Below are positions 59,940 to 64,000 of a stretch of DNA of 64,000 nucleotides, piece by piece (the stretch's first letter is position 1; each line of letters starts with the position of its first letter). The stretch is taken from positions 256,257,333-256,321,332 of the forward strand of contig OZ010793.1 in assembly GCA_963932465.1 (NCBI GenBank), written 5' to 3'. A program made the position numbers and the translations under genes. The notes under the pieces were generated by a model, which was not told where the DNA came from, searched no databases, and saw only the letters and a list, made by a program, of their open reading frames with translations. The DNA comes from Maratus speciosus. Taxonomy: Eukaryota; Arthropoda; Arachnida; Araneae; Salticidae.

Positions 59940-60540
59940 TTACTTTCTTCTATCTTTACAACAAGAAAGTATTGGATTCGTGAACATTTTCGACTTCCGG
60001 TTTCCGACGGATTTGCACGTTTGAGGGGTCAGAGATCCCCAAAAACATGTTTTTACAAAATGTCTGTCTGTATGCTTGTGACATAAATTTTGTGGGTGCT
60101 CTAATTAAAGACCTAATGCACGGAATTAAATAAAAATTTATACTCAGGTAGTTCCTAATAAAAAATTGTTGATGATTAGTTTTTGGTGTAAATTGCCCAA
60201 AAGGTGGCGCTGCTATGCTGCATTTTTCACTATTTCCGCAATAGCTCTGTCTCAAGAACTAATGCATGTATTTTCATAAAATTTCAGATTCAGTTAGTCC
60301 TTGATATGAATTGATGCTGTTTACATTTTGGTGTAAATCGCCCAACAGGTGGCGCTGCTATGCCGCATTTTTCAGAATTTACACGATTTCCCCAATAACT
60401 AAATCTCAAGTACTAATGCACAGATTTTCAACAAACTTCAGATTCAGTAAGTCTTTCAAATGAATTGATGCTGATTAGGTGTTGGTGTAAATAGCCTAGC
60501 AGGTGGCGTTGCTGTCTGGCATTTTCACAATTTTATGGGA
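59940..60540 (+). repeat. Dispersed tandem-unit repeat, copy B
   Basis: Starts with tactttcttctatctttaca, ttcgacttccgg, and a gtctgtctgtatgcttgtgac block, then three units of about 140 bp containing gtgtaaatcgcccaacaggt and ggcgctgctatgccgcattt and ctcaagtactaatgcacaga. It is the opposite-orientation counterpart of 55720-56350. It sits in the centre of the foldback element. Confidence 0.85.
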
Positions 60541-61082
60541 TAGGGAGACAGTATCCCACTCCTCATCGAATAAAATATTTTATACAGGGCTGACGGCAAA
60601 ACTACTTTGCAGAAGGTTTGCACCGGAACGGTAGTTGGGATCAATAAAAGCATGTCAAATTGCATTGGCGTAGGATAAACTAGAAAGTTGGCACTTGAGA
60701 GGGTCTTTGGGATCAATAAAATATCTCCAAATTGAATTGGCCTAGGATGAACTAGTTTGGACCAATGAATAACAGGCTAAACTAGTTTATCCTATTAGCG
60801 TTAGGCCAAACTAGTTTGGCCTAGGATAAACTAGTTTATCCTATGGGCATTAGGATAAACTAGTTTGGCCTAGGGAAAACTACTTTATCCTATGCGCGTT
60901 AGGATAAACTAGTTTGGCCGGTAACATATACAAGTTTTAAAGATAAATTATTATTTTCATGGATAAGAAATAATGTATGTCTTAGATTCGAGGCATCTTA
61001 CATGAGTAAATACAGTATTTAAAAAATTATTTAAGTAGAAAAAAACAATTACTCTTGGGGGGAAAAAAAAACTTTTTACTTA

Positions 61083-62537
61083 TAGTCCAGGCAATAGGGG
61101 ATTTTACTTGGCAAAATTTATGGAAGTTCTGGAAATAGGCTTACTTTATGTTTTTTGGATCGCTGAATCCGAATTTGTAACTTCCCACCAAAATTTCCCC
61201 CAGCAACCTACCCAAATTTTGATAAAATGCACCCCAAAAAAGGTTTTTATTAAAAAAATCAACTTTTTTATTGTTTTAGGCAAAAAGTATCTAAAAATTC
61301 AGAAAGTAGATAAAATTTGCAACAAATTATATATATGACATTATGACTTAGGATGAAGGGGAAGGGGCAATCTGCCTCGGAACATGCGCCGCGGTGCTGT
61401 GTGAACTAAGTTGCACAATTCCACTTAACCACTCACACGCTTACATTTGCCCTCCCATCTCCTCTCCGAACTTTCTCTATAAGGTTTACTTTAAGTTTTT
61501 TTGGGTCGCTGATTCCAAATTTTTAACTTACCCCCAAAATTTAGCCCCCAGAAACCCCCCCAAAATAGTTGTTTTTAACATAAATTCCTTATTGTTTTAG
61601 GGGAAAAGCATTACGAAATTCAGAAACTAGGCAAAATTTGCAACAAATAGGATACATGACATTATGACGTAGGATGAACAGGGAGGGAGAGGGCTGCCTC
61701 TGAACATGCAGTGCGGCGCTACGAGCACTAAGTTATGAAGTCCAGGCAATAGGGGATTTTACCTGGAAAAATTAATACTAGTTCTGGATTTCGACTCACT
61801 TTATGTTTTTTGAGTCGCTGAATCCAAATTTGTAACTTCCCACCAAAATTTCACCCGGCAACCCCCCAAAAAATTGATTTTTTGAAAAAATTTCGTTTTT
61901 GAGAAAAGTGCGCGGGGAATGTTCCGAGGCAGCCCCCTCTCTCCACGTTTATCCTACGTCACAATGTCATATATCCTATTTGTTGCAAATTTTGCAATGC
62001 TTTTCCCCTAAAACAATAAGAAATTTAAGTTAAAAACAACTATTTTTTTTTTGGGGGGGGGGGGGGAATTTCGGGGGTAAGTTAAAAATTTGGATTCAGA
62101 GACCCCAAAAACTTAAAGTAAACCTTATAATAGAGAAAGTTCGGAGGGGAGATGGGAGGGCGAATGTAAACGTGTGAGTGGTTGAGTGGAATTGCGCAAC
62201 AGTCCACGCAACACTGCAGCGCATGTTCTGAGGCAGATCCCCCCTCCCTTCCCCTTCATCCTAAGTCAATGTCATTTATCTAATTTGTTGCAAATTTTGT
62301 CTACCTTTGAATTTCTAGATACTTTTTCTCTAAAACAATAAAAAAATTGATTTTTTAAATAAAAACCTTTTTTGGGGGGCATTTTAGCAAAATTTGGGGG
62401 GTTTGCTGGGGGAAATTTTGGTGGGAAGTTACAAATTCAGATTCAGCGACCTAAAAAACATAAAGTAAGCCTATTTCCAGAACTTTCATTAATTTTGCTA
62501 GGTTAGAGCCCCTATACGGTCTCTATTGCCTGGACTA
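61083..62537. mobile_element. Foldback element, TTA TSD, about 650-bp arms
   Basis: TAGTCCAGGCAATAG at 61083 and inward from 62537; TTA at 61080-61082 and 62538-62540. Left arm to about 61740, right arm from about 61880, inverted. Each arm contains two related subunits of about 330 bp with tagtccaggcaatagggga or aaggtttactttaagt starts, cgctgaatcc, ttgtaacttcccaccaaaat and gcaaaatttgcaacaaat. A third, partial direct copy lies at 61738-61880. No coding content. TTA targets are typical of PIF/Harbinger. Confidence 0.8.
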
Positions 62538-62577
62538 TTAGCCTTTCTTTATATTTAAACTTGATTGCAATGTGGCC

Positions 62578-64000
62578 TAGAGATCTGCACGGGCCGGCCC
62601 GTGGCACGAAGCCCGAGCCTGGCCCGGCCCGCAGGCTGGGCCTGTTTTCATTCACAGCACTCGGACCCGGGCCATACTTTTTTCTGAAAGCTCAGGCCAG
62701 GCCAGGCCGGGCCTAGTCCCTCCTCTTTACGGGCTCGGGCCTTACTTTTTTTCCGAAGGTTCAGGCCGGGCCAGGCCTAACTTATTTTTTCTGCAAAGAA
62801 CCGGTACTGGTTTCATTCCTAATCTTCACGGCCCAAAATTTTCATTCCTAGTTTTGACCCAGCCCGTATGAAAATCATTGTCTTGGCGTAGCCTGGTCCG
62901 TTCAAAGGTCAGTAAAATTAGGATTGGCACAAAACTTTTTTCAAAAAATGCATACATTTTTAAATCGCCATTATTTTACAATTAAGCATTCAAATTCATT
63001 CTTTTTAAAGAATAGTAGATTTCTATGCTTATTAAAATATAATAAAACGTGTGAAAAAGAACCTGCCAGGGTTGGCAAGTTTTTGACGCATGACAGTTTT
63101 TACTGGATTTTACCATGGTTTTTACCGTCACGTCAAAAACCCATTTTTTAGTAGTAGTTTGTTTTTACATTTTTTTTTAAAATTCTATCTTTAGTATTAA
63201 GTTGTTTCACATGAAATATTCAATGTTGAAAAGGCTCTAAAGTATATTTATCCATCCGAGAAAAACAAAATAGAATTGCATTAGAATAATAAGTATGCAT
63301 CTCTGTTTGAAGATCTCTACAATAATTTTAAGCTATTTGGCATATTCTACAAAAATTATATTTTTTGAAGAAATCCTATAACCCATAAGTATAAGATTTA
63401 AAAGTGTGTGTAATTTTGGCAGAATGTAGTACACTGTTTAAAACTAAATAGCTTTCTCAGAAACTTCCTCAGAAGTAAGTTTTCTTAAAGTGTTAAATCC
63501 AAATTGTCATGGATTATTTTTATTTCTAAATAGCAATAAATGAAATAAAATATATTTTAATAGTTGAAAATTACATACATCTTTTGGGAGAAAGGAATAA
63601 GACTTGTTCTTCAAAGTTAAATCCTGTAGAGATTAAAATTTGGAACTCAATATTAAACTTTAAACTATGTGAAAACTCAATTTTTAACTATATTTTTGTT
63701 AGTAGTTTATTTTAGTCTAATTATTTCCTTAAACTAAATAAATAAATATTTTTAAACAGAAATGTAGATCCCTAAAGATTCATTAATTAAAAAGTTAACT
63801 GCATTAAAAAATAAATAAAACATTTAAGAATCTTTCTAAATTTAATAATAATTTTAAAGGTAAAAGATTTTTACTCATACAGTCATATGTATATAATAAA
63901 AATATGCAATGTGTTATTTCTTTCAATTTACTTTAAATAATGCCTAAATAATTTAAAGTAAAATGTATACAGGACATAAATAGTTTGTCTTTATGGTAGC
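62578..64000 (+). mobile_element. hAT-type element, TAGAGATCTGCACGG family, copy 3 (partial)
   Basis: Begins TAGAGATCTGCACGGGCC at 62578 after the flank ATGTGGCC. From 62695 it follows the right half of copy 2 (25505-25885) closely up to gaacctgc at 63066. It lacks the foldback insert of copy 2, and from 63067 a different element begins. The other end is outside the window. Confidence 0.85.
63067..64000 (+). mobile_element. CAGGG-ended hAT-type element, left part
   Basis: Starts CAGGGTTGGCAAGTTTTTGA exactly where similarity between hAT copies 2 and 3 stops. The preceding 8 bp, GAACCTGC, is also present at 25877-25884 of the uninterrupted copy, where it runs on into ttatgacag. It should therefore be the TSD. 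The visible 930 bp is AT-rich without ORF; the right end lies beyond the window. Confidence 0.75.

Larger units (their letters stand above)
58990..60926. mobile_element. Foldback element with tandem 20-bp subrepeats in its arms
   Basis: TGTTACCGGCC ends at 58990 and inward from 60926, with TATA on both flanks (58986-58989, 60927-60930; the TSD could equally be TA). Each arm (about 340 bp) is a run of variants of ggataaactagtttggccta in both orientations, so the arms are internally palindromic too. Further inward the arms share caattcaatttggag and gaccctctcaagtgccaac-type blocks. The centre holds the dispersed repeat copy B and hAT-family-like fragments. Confidence 0.8.

Overview
The window looks like AT-rich nuclear DNA from an arthropod, possibly an arachnid. 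That placement rests on the style of the only host gene and on the load and kind of transposons; it is inference, not a measured assignment. There are no operons, rRNA genes or CRISPR arrays. The one recognisable host gene is COX17, the copper chaperone for cytochrome c oxidase, on the + strand. Its coding sequence is split into two short exons (9387-9475 and 33206-33290) by an intron of about 23.7 kb. Joined, they give a 57-residue protein with the CC-x-C copper site and both CX9C motifs. Nearly everything else is transposable elements and their debris. Many are bounded by terminal inverted repeats (TIRs) and by target-site duplications (TSDs) that can be read directly.

Upstream (1-9386): a frame-broken copy of an uncharacterised arthropod repeat ORF (1-1500), the 3' end of a Ty3/gypsy-type retroelement (2580-3420), a 208-bp MITE (3572-3779), a Mutator-like element with AT-rich tandem repeats and a tRNA-like relic (4113-7155), and a TTA-flanked Harbinger-like element (7356-8928) ending about 460 bp before the COX17 start codon.

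COX17 intron (9476-33205): a TAA-flanked MITE, a truncated Tigger transposase relic, a full-length Tigger element (11881-17346) split by a later insertion, a hAT-type element (17511-18919), a TA-flanked element containing a hAT (19022-20833), and a multi-layer nest (22317-32808). Two long 31-bp minisatellite arrays lie here, each inside a different TIR-bounded element.

Downstream (33291-64000): a 4.3-kb CAGGG-type hAT holding two MITEs and a tRNA-derived SINE (35696-40042), a DDE_4/Harbinger-like relic with a damaged SWIM-like motif (40900-41610), a hAT with a mariner-like insert (41896-44868), a hAT made of repeated palindromes (45652-47056), a long-TIR element with an unclassified ORF (47093-49380), two elements sharing ends (50767-51467, 51873-52651), an old autonomous hAT split by a Tigger (52823-56585), two foldback elements (58990-60926, 61083-62537) and the start of a third member of one hAT family (62578 to beyond the end), itself interrupted at 63067.

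No intact transposase was found. The reading frames through the minisatellites are artefacts of a 31-bp unit with few stop codons.
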